Source of the DNA: Desarmillaria ectypa
Lineage: Eukaryota; Basidiomycota; Agaricomycetes; Agaricales; Physalacriaceae
Reading direction: 5' to 3'
DNA: 64,000 nucleotides
Assembly (NCBI GenBank): GCA_030407005.1
Contig: JAUDYN010000004.1
Coordinates: 496,001-560,000 of the forward strand
The notes beneath the pieces are model-generated. The model was not told where the DNA came from. It worked only from the letters and a program-made list of their open reading frames with translations, and made no database searches. Positions within the stretch are counted from its first letter, which is position 1. Each line of letters begins with the position of its first letter. Positions 1-11,262 of the stretch are shown in pieces. Both the position numbers and the translations under genes were made by a program.

Positions 1-165
1 GTGAGTCGGAAACAAAGACCATTAAAGAGAAGAACAATGCTCAGTGGAAGGTCCCTCAACGATAGATGGTGGCCTGTCGCAAGTGCACGCTCGAAGTCCG
101 GGGTCAAGAACTGATGAAGCTTTCGGAGCAATAATCACACTCTATGAGCGTATCAGGGGAAGTGG

Positions 166-930
166 TCATCCCATGACACTCTTCATCGCAACTGAGCTCA
201 CGACGATGTTGTCGATAACGGCATGCTGCTTTGAGAGGTCGTCTTTCGTCGCGATAAGGGCTTTTTCCTGATCCAGCTTGTAATACTGATGCATATTGAT
301 CTTGAGTCCCTATCACACAGACAACGTTTGAGAACAGCTTACTTTTTTGATCCTGGTCCAATCAGTGAAATCCTGAAGGGAGGCGAATGGCAACAACGTT
401 CCATCTACCACACGAGCGAGTTTCTCTTGTACTGCCGATGAAGACAGCCCAGCATCTGATATATGAATGACAAGAATTGAAGTTGTCTTGTCTGAAATGC
501 CATATCTACGAATGGCTTCCGTTATCTGCACATTGATGAGCTTGAATTCTGTCCCACAGAGATTATAATAACACACGTTATTGGTCGGATTGAGTGCCCA
601 CAGAATCTCGGAATGTACGGTTTTCGTCCGGAGGGATCCCTGGGATTCTGTGAGGACGGCTTGGTATATCGCAGTCTCAAGATGAAGCCGACTGCTAATC
701 TGAGGACATTGTCATCAAACACGCCAATGAAGCAATGAAATAATACTGACTAGTGTTGCATCGACAAAAGCAAAATTCATCTCATCTCGTTCCTTCTCGC
801 CTTCATGACCGTCTGTTTTGGCAGCGGCAACGATCCGATTCCTAATGTCGCTTGCATTATTGATGGGAGAATACAGCGCGACATGGGCGACTTGATTGCG
901 GTGGAGGTGGCCGAAGGTGAAGACGTCCAT
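166..930 (-). CDS. CGI121: Cgi121, subunit of the EKC/KEOPS tRNA-modification complex
   Basis: The gene encodes a Cgi121/TPRKB-like subunit of EKC/KEOPS, which helps make the t6A base of tRNAs that read ANN codons; Cgi121 binds the Bud32 kinase and tRNA. Four exons read on the minus strand: 751-930, 577-699, 343-525 and 166-285, joined by short GT..AG introns with preserved frame. The spliced protein shows the family blocks NFAFVDATL, SRLHLETAIYQAVL, LRTKTVHSEILWALNPTNN and EAIRRYGISD in the right order, and ends with a helical tail after a DLSKQ motif. The start at 930 places the first methionine about 15 residues before the HVALY strand, normal for the family. The start codon lies only 39 bases from the divergent PDI-like start at 970. 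No disruption is seen. Confidence 0.9.
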
Positions 931-969
931 CAAGACGGCAATCACGTTACCTCGCTCCTTACCACTACC

Positions 970-2862
970 ATGAAATTCGGGCGACTGTTCCACGGCCTGC
1001 CCCGGTCACTGCTCCTCACGTCGCTAGCCCTGACATGCAGCGCAGTGCCCGTCAAGACATCGGTACTGACACTCGATAATTTCGAGACGACCATCGCCAG
1101 TGGCGTCTGGTTCATCGAATATTTTTCTCCGTACTGTGGTCATTGCAAACATTTCGCTCCGACCTGGGAGCAACTTGTGACGATTAGTGTGAAGGAAGTG
1201 CCAGGTGTGAAGCTTGCGCAGGTCAACTGTGCAGTAAATGGAGGTGCGTGAGGTGCTCTCGATTGCCGTGTATTACTAATTGCGACTGTAGATCTCTGTT
1301 CAGCAAACGAAGTCAAGGGATATCCTACGTTGAATTTGTACAAGGATGGTAAGCTTGTTGAGCCTTTCAAGGGAGCCAGAGAGCTCGACCTTTTGGTGCC
1401 GTTCATCAAGAAACATGAGCCACCACCGCCGTCGCCGCCTCAGCAACAGCCCATGGTTGAGAAGCTGCCGAACCCGAATGGAGTTGTTTTGTCGCTAGAT
1501 GACAAGACATTTGTAACCACACTTTCCGAGGGCCCGGCTTTCGTCAAGTTTTTTGCTCCATGGTAGGTAACGATGTCTTTCATCTTGAATAACTCGTCTA
1601 ATGGTTATTTGAAGGTGTGGTCATTGCAAAAAACTTGCTCCGGCATGGAGGAAACTGGCGAAACAAATGCAGAACAAACTGACCATTGCCGAAGTCAACT
1701 GCGAGGATCACAAAGCATTATGCACCTCCCAGGAAGTACAAGGATACCCATCACTAATGTATTATTCTGTCACCGGTGCGAAGAACGAATACACAAGTGG
1801 ACGAAAACTTGAGCAGCTTGCTGCCTTCGCTGAGAAGGCCAGCGCCCCGTCAGTGACATCTCCATACCCCGTTTTCCCACATTGACTATTGTTTTAGGGC
1901 CATGAAGGCCATCAACGCACAAGATCTCGAACACTACATCGCCGAAGACGACATCATCTACGTCCTACTTCACACCGACGATGATATCGTGACCTACTTG
2001 TCTCCCACCTTCTCTGTTCTCCTTGGCTCTCCTACCGTCTACACCATCGCTAACGCCCCTGAATCTTTGGCTGCTCGTTATTCCATCCCAGCCTCAGCGG
2101 CCTGGTCTCTCATCGCGTTCAAAGACCATGACTCTGTCACACCTACGTCTGTATACACCTCTATGGACGTAAACGGAGTCCTCACCTGGCTCCTCGCGAA
2201 CAGACTGCCATCGACATCAGAGTTGACGCAAGATACCTTCCAACCGATCATGAAAGCTCCCTCACACCCTCTCGTCGTTCTCGCAGGTGTTTCTGCGGAG
2301 AACAAGGATCTCGTGAAACGGAGATTCGAAGAGATCTCCGTGTCCTTCCGCTCAAAGAGCAGTATAAACCGAGAGGTCGTGTTCGTATGGATGGATGTCG
2401 AACGATGGAAGGACTGGATGAAGAGTATGTATGGAATGAAGACACGGAGCAAGGCCTTAGATGATGTCGAGGTGGTTATTGCCGATCATCATGCGTTGAT
2501 CTATTGGAATGTCGACACTGAGGGAAAGCCCATCAATCTGTCGAATGAGAAGGGAATGTTTTCAGCCATTGAAGGAGCTGCGTTGGGCAAGATTACACCT
2601 CTGCATTCCGAGAATCTTGTGGAGCGACTAGCGAGAGTATGTTCTTCCTGTTATACATATACAAAAGGCATGCTGACGCTTCTGGAAGTATCTAAACGGC
2701 AAGGCAATAGCCATTGAAGGCTATGTGGTGGACAACCCACTCCGAACGATCTTCTTCGTTGGTTTAGGGTTCGTCGTCATTATCTTAGCTGTGAGGAAGT
2801 GGATTTTGTCGGATCTCCCAGATGACCGCCATTATCGAGACAAGGCTGGTCGGCTGGATTGA
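970..2862 (+). CDS. PDI-like ER membrane thioredoxin-domain protein
   Basis: This is a protein disulfide isomerase-family oxidoreductase expected in the ER lumen, where it makes or rearranges disulfides. The start at 970 gives a signal peptide (MKFGRLFHGLPRSLLLTSLALTC). Two thioredoxin domains follow, each with a CGHC active site: one in exon 1 (PYCGHCKHFAPTWEQL) and one split by an intron at 1564-1615 (APW-CGHCKKLAPAWRKL). Each has the cis-proline motif (GYPTL and GYPSL). A proline-rich linker separates them. The C-terminal half looks like a redox-inactive thioredoxin-like region. Near the end lies one membrane segment (FFVGLGFVVIILAV) followed by a short polar tail, so it resembles TMX3-type membrane PDIs more than soluble KDEL PDIs. 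Frames join through introns near 1251-1291, 1564-1615, 1848-1898 and 2638-2690. A mutated antisense copy of its first exon lies at 24.45-24.62 kb. Confidence 0.85.
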
Positions 2863-3146
2863 GGGATTGCTGTGGACATTTGTATTTATATCTTCTCTAG
2901 ATCTTGGTGATGCTGAAACATCTATAATCACTTAATGCTTTTCACTCGCTTTGCTATAGGTCCATAAGCTGGCATGCATTGCATATCTTCACATGCGACC
3001 CAAATATTCAAAAGAAAATCCTAAGGTGAGGCAAGAATAGCTACACTAATACGTGAGGAATCTGTAGCTGCCAATAAGCATCACCTGGTGCAAGCAAAGC
3101 CTCGGAAACATACCGGAATTTTGATCATCTAGGGACTATGTTCATC

Positions 3147-3623
3147 CTAGAAAGGGCCGAGAGGTGGATGTCCAAATCGCCCTGAGCGTTGGCGTTCTTC
3201 ATATTCAGTCTTCATCCGTTCCCTCGAAGTTAAGAGCTCTTCCCTTTTCATTCTCAGTTTCCAAACCTCTTTCGCCAGAGCCCGAGAGGACTTCACCTCC
3301 TGCCGTTCATTGTGGTGTCGGGCGGCGACGATAGCAAGCGGGTCCGGAGTGTACTTCAAGTCATCGGGAGGCTGGTTTGCGATGTATGCGGCGATATGAG
3401 ATTGCAGATTCTCAATTTGAGCAGTGAGAAGGTGGCTTTCGAGCTGGTATCGCTCGACGCGGCTGTGACGATCCTTCCGAGTAGGGTGATGCTTAGGGCA
3501 TGGCGGAACAGCGACGCCTGCTGAGGGATCCTGACTAATAAGAACTGATGGAATGCATGATAGTTGTTCTATTATCTTGGTGTGTGATTCCGTCTGGAGT
3601 AGGTCAGCCTTATACCGAGACAT
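3147..3623 (-). CDS. hypothetical coiled-coil protein, C-terminal part
   Basis: An open minus-strand reading frame of about 158 codons is rich in Arg, Lys, Glu and Gln and looks helical, with a likely coiled coil (stretches such as ALAKEVWKLRMKREELL and RERMKTEYEERQRSG). The start is uncertain. Upstream minus-strand frames at about 3650-3776 and 3820-4037 (starting MALALIDTASDDW) could be earlier exons of the same gene, joined by short introns, but I could not fix the joins. I do not recognise the family. It sits tail to tail with the PDI-like gene and head to head with TDP1. The length, codon pattern and lack of stops support it being real, but a chance frame cannot be excluded. Confidence 0.45.
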   Translation of the reverse strand: MSRYKADLLQTESHTKIIEQLSCIPSVLISQDPSAGVAVPPCPKHHPTRKDRHSRVERYQLESHLLTAQIENLQSHIAAYIANQPPDDLKYTPDPLAIVAARHHNERQEVKSSRALAKEVWKLRMKREELLTSRERMKTEYEERQRSGRFGHPPLGPF

Positions 3624-4037
3624 TAGGATGCAGATTAATCACCTTGGGACACTGTTGTCCCGTCCTGATGATTCTTGACAGCATTGTATGTGCACGTAAA
3701 GCCGACGGTTTGAATCTGACTCTGGCTTTTGTATCCGGTAGCGCTGTAACAAGAGCGACAATAACATTGTGACCATTGGGGCCAAACGGAGGTTCTCAGT
3801 ATCGCCTTCATGTTAGGACTGTCAGATAATAAGATGGATCCTCCGCTGACAAGAAAATAGAAAATTTCCCATTCTTAGAGACGCCTCGTGCTGGGATGGA
3901 AACAGAAGACAACAAGGTATTATTGTGTGCCCGCGATAGCGGGAAATCAATTTGATTAGGTCCATCAGCACATGAAACAGCGGGGGATTTCGAGTTGTCC
4001 AATCGTCACTAGCAGTGTCGATGAGCGCTAATGCCAT

Positions 4038-4361
4038 AATCTTCGGACCATGTCATTCTGCAAGAAAAACTTGAAGAGTTACTATGGGCTTCGTGCTATC
4101 GCACCAACTTTGACATACTTATTGACAAAATTGCAGGCCAAAATTGTTTCAGTGACTTATAGCACTTTCTCAAAGCTGTTCAAAATAGGCACTTGGACTT
4201 ATCTTTCCATTGACTTTGCTGGCACTGGTGCAGAGCAAAAAAGAAAAGGTTTGGAATCCAAGAACGGAAAACTTTGACCCACGTGATACTCGCGCAGGAC
4301 TTCAGGCGCGTCACAGCAAGTGGCCAATTAAATTTCTTTCTCCTGAACCACCACCATCAGC
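4038..4361. other. intergenic, probable TDP1 promoter
   Basis: No gene is seen in these 324 bases between the hypothetical minus-strand gene and TDP1. The stretch probably contains the TDP1 promoter and 5' leader. No clear TATA box stands out. Confidence 0.4.
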
Positions 4362-6585
4362 ATGAATTTTGACGACGACCAGATACAAAGAGCCATTGCG
4401 CGCAGTCTTCAAGAATCCATAGGCAAAGCCAAACCTCAGCATTTTCTTGAGACTATCGTAATCAGCTCGGACGACGAAGACGACGAGCAGGTGCACCAGG
4501 GGATGAAGGCGCCCCGAGCAGAGCCTTCAAAGACTCGGGAAGTAGTGGCTCCTCAGTCCTCCTTTCTTTCAGAAAGATCACAGCTAGAGAAAGAACGTCG
4601 GGAGCGCCAACATCGATATCTGCAAGCCACTGGGAAGGGGAAGGCCGCAAAGGATGACGGCGATGAAGAAATACAGATTGTGGAGCCTTCAACATCTCGG
4701 AATATGAAGACTTCCTCGTCCACACCTATACCGCTTACGGATCAACTCTTTTTCGAAGGTGAAATCCGGCCAACAGCGACGCGACTCGCAGAGCCTCGGC
4801 AAGATAGAAAAGCCACATTCCGATTAACAGAAGTTTTGGGCCCAGTATGAATTTCATTTTTTCCCGATATTAGATATTGACTCGGGAGATGTTTTGGTAG
4901 AAATCTGATATATCTTTTGCCATTTTGTCCACATATGCTCACGACATACCTTGGATCTACCAATTTTTTGAGCGCGAGGTCCCGGTGATCTTTGTCACTC
5001 ATGGGGAATCAGAGGGGATGCGGAATATCCTCCCAAATTGGATTAAGACGGTGCCCAAGCTTAATGGACCCTACGGATGTATGCATATGAAGGTTTGCTC
5101 CGTATCCCTCATGCATGTTCATTCTGCTGACCACGGTCACCCGTAGTTTATGATTGTAAGCGTTTTTCTCAACGACTAGCATACGTGAGATTTAATAGAA
5201 GTACAGATATTTTACAAGACGGGTAGATTACGAGTGGTGATCTCCTCAGCAAATCTGATCCCATTTGACTACAGAGACATTGAAAACGTATGATTTTGTA
5301 TTTTGACTACCTTCGCATCGTCTTGACCTGTACCACAGGTAGTATGGCTACAAGACATCCCTCCTCGCGGAACTCCGATTGCAAACGACCTTAAAGCGGA
5401 TGACTTTCCAGCTACAATACAAAGGGTACTGCACGGCGTCAATGTGAGGCGACCACTAGAGCTAATGTTACAGGAGGTGGGTTATACATGTCGTTCACGA
5501 TGTTACCCTGACTTTGTTAGCATCCCAATCTTCCCCTTCGCAAAATTGAGGATTTACGTTCGCGGTGGGACTTTGGAAAGGTCAAAGTGTACTTGGTTCC
5601 ATCGCTTGCTGGGAAACATGATGGATGGCCTGAGGTCACCCTGTAGGCGTTACACGCCCTTTTTAATTCTAAATCCCTAATATGCGTTTCGTAGGACGGG
5701 TCACACGAGACTCATGATGGCCATAAGGAATCTTGGTCTTCGAACCAAGAAGGGCAAGGCAGCGAGAAAACTGGAGGTGGAGTACCAGGCAAGTGTTTGA
5801 TGCAAGGATTCCCACCCGATCTGACATTTCACAGGGCTCTTCTATCGGAACCTACACCACTCAATGGGTGAACGAATTCTTCTACTCAGCACGAGGAGAG
5901 AGTGCCCAGGATTACCTCGACGATTCCAAAGCCAAACGTGCCAAGCGTCCCTATCCTCCACTCAAAATCATATTTCCGAGCAAGAAGACCGTGCAGGAGA
6001 GTGCTCTCGGCATACGAGGTGGTGGTACGATGTTTTGCCGAAAAGCCCAATGGAGTGGCAAGAGCTTCCCGAGGGACAAGTTTTATGATTCGAGAAGTCG
6101 CGCAGGAAAGGTCTTGATGCATACCAAGGTAAAGAGATACCTATCTGCACGACTAGATCTGATATCATCGCAGATGATCATTGGTCTATTATCCGACGGG
6201 CCTATTGACGTCGATGACTCTGATACCGAGGATAGTGATATCGAAGTGGTGGATGCTCCGATAGGATGGGGCTACCTAGGGTCGCATAATTTCACCCCTT
6301 CTGCATGGGGAACTCTTTCTGGGAGTGCTTTTAGACCAGTCCTCAATGTGGGTTTCATTTTCATTTAAGCTTGAGACTAACCTGTTTATAAAATGTACAG
6401 ATAAAGAACTACGAGATCGGCGTCGTTTTCCCCATAAAAGACGAGCAGGCTTTGGAGAAGGTGACATTTTGGGAGAGGCCACCCAAGCGCTATGATGAAG
6501 GCGGACCATGGGTATGTTTCAGCATCAGGATTTTTTTGGGCATCACTTTAATCTTGGCATACAGATGCAGGAAGAATTCAACTAG
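4362..6585 (+). CDS. TDP1: tyrosyl-DNA phosphodiesterase 1
   Basis: TDP1 removes trapped topoisomerase I tyrosyl adducts and other 3' blocking groups from DNA in the nucleus. The start at 4362 is followed by an acidic stretch and a ubiquitin-interacting-like motif (DDDQIQRAIARSLQES), then a charged, disordered N-terminal region. The phospholipase D-type core follows across several small introns. The first HKD half is at about 5090-5280 (HMK followed by SSANLIPFDY). The second is at about 6119-6320, with HTK interrupted by an intron right after the Lys and then GSHNFTPSAWG. Both catalytic His-Lys pairs and the matching Asn residues are present. The gene ends with FWERPPKRYDEGGPW joined to a small last exon that stops at 6583-6585. 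It is tail to tail with the carboxypeptidase gene. A CpG-decayed antisense piece of its 3' end is at 13.96-14.12 kb. Confidence 0.88.
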
Positions 6586-6763
6586 CAGGTGAAGTCCGAC
6601 CCTCCAACAATCTTACGGTGGATGATGACATTCTAATATTCTTCAGTCTACAAATTCTCCAAGTTAATCGCATACATTCCAGATCCAGCCACCAACATAG
6701 GCATGTAGAGATAATGTTACACACCAATCATTGGATATCAATTTGGAGAAGAGTGAATACGAC

Positions 6764-8750
6764 CTATAAAGTCTGTCCCTTCAGCCACCGATTGACAAGC
6801 TCTAGAGATTCTTGGGGTTTGTCATAAGGTACCTGATGCATGTCAGAATATCGCAATAATTCAAATGCGAGAAACCCACCATATGGCCGGCCCCGTCAAT
6901 CGTAGCAAATGTCAAGCCCTTACTGCTCCTCGTCAAACCAGCCTTCTTCCCCCCAACAAACCACTCCCTTAGCTCCTCATTCACAAACGTTTCCTTCCCA
7001 CTCCAGTCCAGCGCCAACGTCCACGCATTGTTCCCAACCCAATTGCATATATAATCATAGCTACCCACATACACGAGGACCCTTACCTTGCGCTCCAGCA
7101 GTGCTGCAATATACAGTTGTGTCTGGCGATACTCGTCCATACTTTCTGCGAAAGCGCTGTTTACCTCCCAAGAGACGGAGCTGAAGTTTTGTCCGTCAAA
7201 GTGCGGGTCAACACCTAGTTTGGTGCGAACATTGGGCCGGTCCAGGTACGCGGATATGTTCCTGGAAGGATTCAGAAGAACGAGTAAAGGAATGGTCAGG
7301 AAGCGTACTTGGTTACGGGGTAGCAAAGGGTTTCTTCGATGGGTCCATCGCAGTCCACGCTGATATCGTATGGGTTCTTGTCTAAGCATGATAAGGTTCG
7401 GGAGCACAAGAATTGATGGGACTGGAGACGCACTTGTAGAGCTGAACGGTCCAGAGAGTTCATTCGTGCAGAAATTGACTGCAGCGGCACAGTTGATGTT
7501 GTCAAACTGGTCAATGCAGGATTCTTTCATCCACTTCTGGCATCGAGGGAGCTAACAGGACCAGTATCAACGGCGCGAACAAGATAAGATTTGTGGAAAT
7601 CACCGACCACTTGTTTCATGCGAACACATGATCTTTACAGTGATGGTCGGGGTGGGTTGCAAAAGAAAGGTACAAGGAACACACGATATATCCAGAACGG
7701 GGGGAACAGAAGCAGCAGTGCACGCCATTTCGTAATAGGACAAGGTCATGGAGGCAAATTCAGTCAATCCGTTTCCTGATAGCGCGTTCAGACCGTGGTT
7801 GTGATGGACATTCAAAATACGCACCAATCATAACAGAAGACAAGTTAACTGGTGTAAGGCCAGCATCAATGAGATACGCATTTTGGTCATATACCGCAGA
7901 AGCGAACAGCGGTAAGTAACGACCCTACGAACCTGTCAGATACTTGAAGGAGGAACTAGGGTAAGTTTCCTACGCCATATGATTCTCCAGACATGTGGAA
8001 GCCGCGACCTTTGAACTTGGTAAAGTGCTCAAAGAAGATAGCTACGAATGATGCAATATCCTTGGCTGCTTCTTCAGTCGTACCCTTGAGAAAGTGAATG
8101 ATGGTTATGTTAGATCTTAAGCTTGCTCACGACGGCTTCGCCATAGTCAGCATAGGAGAAGCCTACACCAATAGGCTGGTCGATGAAGAAGACGTTGGCA
8201 TTAGAATTCCAGGACTCCTTATGGAAAATAGGTCCACTGTCATCGGTAATCCGGCAAGGGCCAAGCTCCATGAACAACCCTAGCATTGAAGAGGCACCGG
8301 GTCCTAGGAGAAAATTGTATCATGGTGTCCTCAAATCGAACCAAGTGAAGAGCACGTACCTCCGTTGGTCCAGAAAATGACATCGTCGGTGTCTGGGTCA
8401 TCCCTGCTCTCAAAGAAGTAGAAGAAGAGGTGCCTTGCTTCAATGTCGATGTACCCCGTATGAGCCCTAGTACAGTACCCTCAGACTATGCGATGAGATG
8501 GAGTACCGAGCAGGACGCACACAACAGTACCATCGCAAAAGTCTGTTTTCTTAATTCTGACGCTGTATTTTGGAAATGCCGGGTGACTCAAGGTGGTGAA
8601 CTCTGAATAAGAGAGCAGACTCAAATCCTCCAGTGGGGTGAAGAGTCCGGCATCGTACGCGTCGTTCTGCACAGAGAAGGGCGGAGAAATTGGCCCTGCA
8701 AGTAATGACAGGGACAGGATCAGTGCAGCAACCTTGGCGAAGGAAAGCAT
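6764..8750 (-). CDS. carboxypeptidase Y-like serine carboxypeptidase (peptidase S10)
   Basis: This is a vacuolar or secreted serine carboxypeptidase that removes C-terminal residues. The start at 8750 gives a hydrophobic signal sequence ([19 protein letters not shown]) and a short propeptide. The mature region begins around [14 protein letters not shown] and continues with [19 protein letters not shown], as in CPY. The oxyanion-hole motif reads GGPGASS, where yeast CPY has GGPGCSS; other S10 members also have Ala here. The nucleophile is in GESYGGRY (about 8000), the Asp in DYICNW (about 7050) and the His in GAGHM joined to [13 protein letters not shown] by an intron at about 6838-6885. The last exon ends in WLKGQTL with the stop at 6764. 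Several 50-60 base introns interrupt the gene. All three catalytic residues are visible, so it appears intact. Confidence 0.88.
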
Positions 8751-9123
8751 GGAGGAAACAACAAGATATCCTGGTCCAGACGGCCTTTCACAATAGGTTG
8801 GTAAGTCGGCATTCCGCGGTCCGATATCCGTGCTCATGTCACGTGTCACTTGTGACGCATTAGGCAAGCGATGCGGGAGCACCCTAAGCATCGCTTCAAG
8901 TAACAGTTGTTAGAGGTTTTAAATTTTTAAAGCCTTGAAAGGTCCACCAATACCAAGGCTTGCAGGGAAAGTCCAACAGTGCACACCTATTGATTGTTGT
9001 ACTTTGCTTGGCAAGAGCCATAACTGGGAAGCCGGCAAATTTCCGGCAACCTTAATGGTTCTTGCATTCGGATTCTTAATCGCGACATCGTGGCAGTAGC
9101 CGCACCCTTCCTCTTCCTGTACC
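8751..9123. promoter_or_regulatory. shared divergent promoter region
   Basis: This 373-base gap separates the minus-strand carboxypeptidase start from the plus-strand Cys-rich gene start. It must hold both promoters. A minus-strand frame that covers part of it overlaps the start of the plus gene and looks like a shadow. Confidence 0.35.
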
Positions 9124-9736
9124 ATGAACAAAAGACGGCGGATATCGTTGTTATCGTCGAAGCTGACATCGACCTCCCCAGAACCAGTCAAAGATATCCC
9201 AGCCGGCGGTCTTGTCTGCATTGCTTGTAATCGTACAATTAACACGCGCATGTCGTGTGCAATACTATGCTCAAGGCAGGTCTTCTCGGTATTCGAAGGA
9301 ATATGACTACATGTTATCCAGATGCGGTTCCTCTACGTGCGTGATATGTTCCCGAAAATGTACTGCACACCGTCCACCTTCGCCGCCACCGGCAGCATCC
9401 CTGTCACCATCTCGGTCGGCCCTAGCGCACAATGCACCCAACACAAATTTGGTGACAGTAACGACTACGAATACGCCTCCATCTCCCCTGCCGCAATCCC
9501 ATAAAAGGAAGAAAACCGCCGACAGCGACACCGAGGTCGGTGGCAAATCAGAGTCCAGTCAGGACAGCGATGGCGAGGAAGAAGTCACAAGCTGCGGGAG
9601 AGTGGTATGTCGTAACTGCTGCGTTGAAAACGTTCAAAGGTGCTGAAATTTTTATGTTGTTTCTATCAATGGTATTGATTTTATTCCTAGCGATACCACC
9701 TCCTGCCTTGACTGTTTCGAGTTCCATTCCAAATAA
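9124..9736 (+). CDS. small cysteine-rich, probable zinc-binding protein
   Basis: The start at 9124 (MNKRRRISLLSS) leads to a first Cys pair CIAC. An intron of about 54 bases (9231 to about 9285) then restores frame into RSSRYSKEYDYMLSRCG and a second pair CVICSRKC. A low-complexity Pro/Ser/Thr region with a basic KRKK and an acidic stretch follows. Then comes CGRVVCRNCC and, after a second intron (about 9641-9689), the last pair CLDC and the end FEFHSK. The spacing of four or more CxxC-type pairs suggests zinc binding, in a layout I have the impression is common in small Agaricomycete proteins of unknown function. No known domain name can be given. The joins are inferred from splice signals and Cys spacing. 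Confidence 0.6.
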
Positions 9737-10249
9737 TGCGTGGAATTCTCTTTTTATTTGCATCTACATTCTCCATCTCAGCAACCATCAAGTCCATGTT
9801 ATACTATCACTCATCCATGCACATCGTATTTCCTTTGTATATTCCCCTACATATCCACAGATTTATCCTTTTTCCCGCTTCCTCTTGATTATTCTCAGAA
9901 TCTGGTAAAGTGCTCGACGTACTTCAGCTTTTTGCTGATCAACGTTCTTCCCTAGGCGTGTAATACTTGCATTTTGTCGCAGGTGGAGAGGCTTCGTTCG
10001 CGTCAGTCACGTCACGTGATGGTGTCACGGATCCACGCCTCGACTGGCGTTCTCGTGCTTTCTCGCGTCTCGGATGCGACTTTGCATACTTGGCGTCACT
10101 CTATGTCATATTGGCGTGCGTGAAATACGAGCGTAAAGGCTATACATTTGGCACTATATCTGGTAATTTTATACTGAAAGGAATCAGTTTTTAATATATA
10201 TTACATGACAGTTTACAGCAATATCTGGAGCGGCGTATTCTAAGAGCGC
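9737..10249. other. intergenic, no gene seen
   Basis: This AT-rich 3' flank of the Cys-rich gene shows no convincing gene. It leads into the decayed FunK1 relic. Confidence 0.5.
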
Positions 10250-11262
10250 TTCATTGCTGGGTGTTTATCTCTGTTCTTCAAAATAAGTGCTCTCCATTTA
10301 AATTGCTGCATGGCTCCCAAAAACGTCCCATACATGATGAATCCACCTAGGATGTCCCCATCAAACGGCACTTAGAGTGGTGCTCCCAGCGTCACAGGGG
10401 GAGTATAATCGAGATCGAATTCATCTGAGACCCTCAAGGGGGGAGGTGTATACTTTGAATTCGCGTGAGCCAAGGACAGGAGGCTTCGAAGCATGATGAA
10501 ATATGAAGATGTTGGACACCAGCAAAAAAGGATAATTTAAAGCTGGACAAGAGATCCTGAGACACTTCTTGGTGAAACCACCAGAAAAAGCTTTCAGAGA
10601 TCTCTTCCAATTGTGATGTGCCATGGGGCTGGGTTTCTTTGATGATATGGTGCCAACAGCACACCATCAACATGATATAGAATAGCACCTCCAAATCATA
10701 GCAGTAAGGATGTCGACCATACTCATTTCATTCTTTAAGAAGGTCAAAAGCTATGTAAGGCAGTGTACCCATGCAAAGGAGGTATGCAGCATCATCAGTA
10801 GGAAGTGATGACAAGAGGTCAAAGCCATTAAGGACAGAACATTCCTATTGAGATCTATCTGATATATCTCAATGAAGTGTGCAAAGATGGTTGTAAAGCC
10901 ACTTATGCCCTGAAGGCATTAGAATGGGGAATTGGATAAAAGAGACAAGAAAAGTCTACATTGAAGTATATCTACAAAGACCTGAGCATAGTCCTCATTC
11001 TTTCAAAGACTTGTGATTGGGAATAACCCTTCCAAAATGGTAATATGAAGAGCACACTCTTGTACATGTCCTGTCTTGAACTGGCAGACTTGCCCTCCTG
11101 CAAAAGTTGTGCTAATCTCTTTTTAGGCAAATCATTGCCATCTTGCTCATGAAATATATTCAGGAAGTAATCTAGGACCCAGTGCCTTTGGCAGTTACTA
11201 GCAATGTCATTGGCTTTTGTCTCAGCAAGATTAAGCATCGCTCTTTCCAACTTCTGCAATCA
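10250..11262 (-). pseudogene. decayed FunK1 kinase copy (relic A)
   Basis: This stretch aligns by eye, on the minus strand, with the 3' two-thirds of the FunK1 gene at 20.7-21.8 kb. It includes the C-terminal tail, the C-lobe, the intron before the HRD exon and the preceding exon. Because the intron is included it is a DNA-level copy, not a retrocopy. Stops and frameshifts break every frame. Almost every CpG of the intact gene appears here as TpG or CpA; for example the bases matching AAATCGTGGCGG read AAATCATAGCAG near 10698. It is not functional as a kinase. Homology fades around 11.26-11.35 kb, where sequence of unknown origin begins. Confidence 0.8.

Noticed and set aside
8919..9251. 110-codon minus-strand frame
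   Set aside because: It overlaps the better supported plus-strand Cys-rich gene and has no family motif; it is treated as a shadow.
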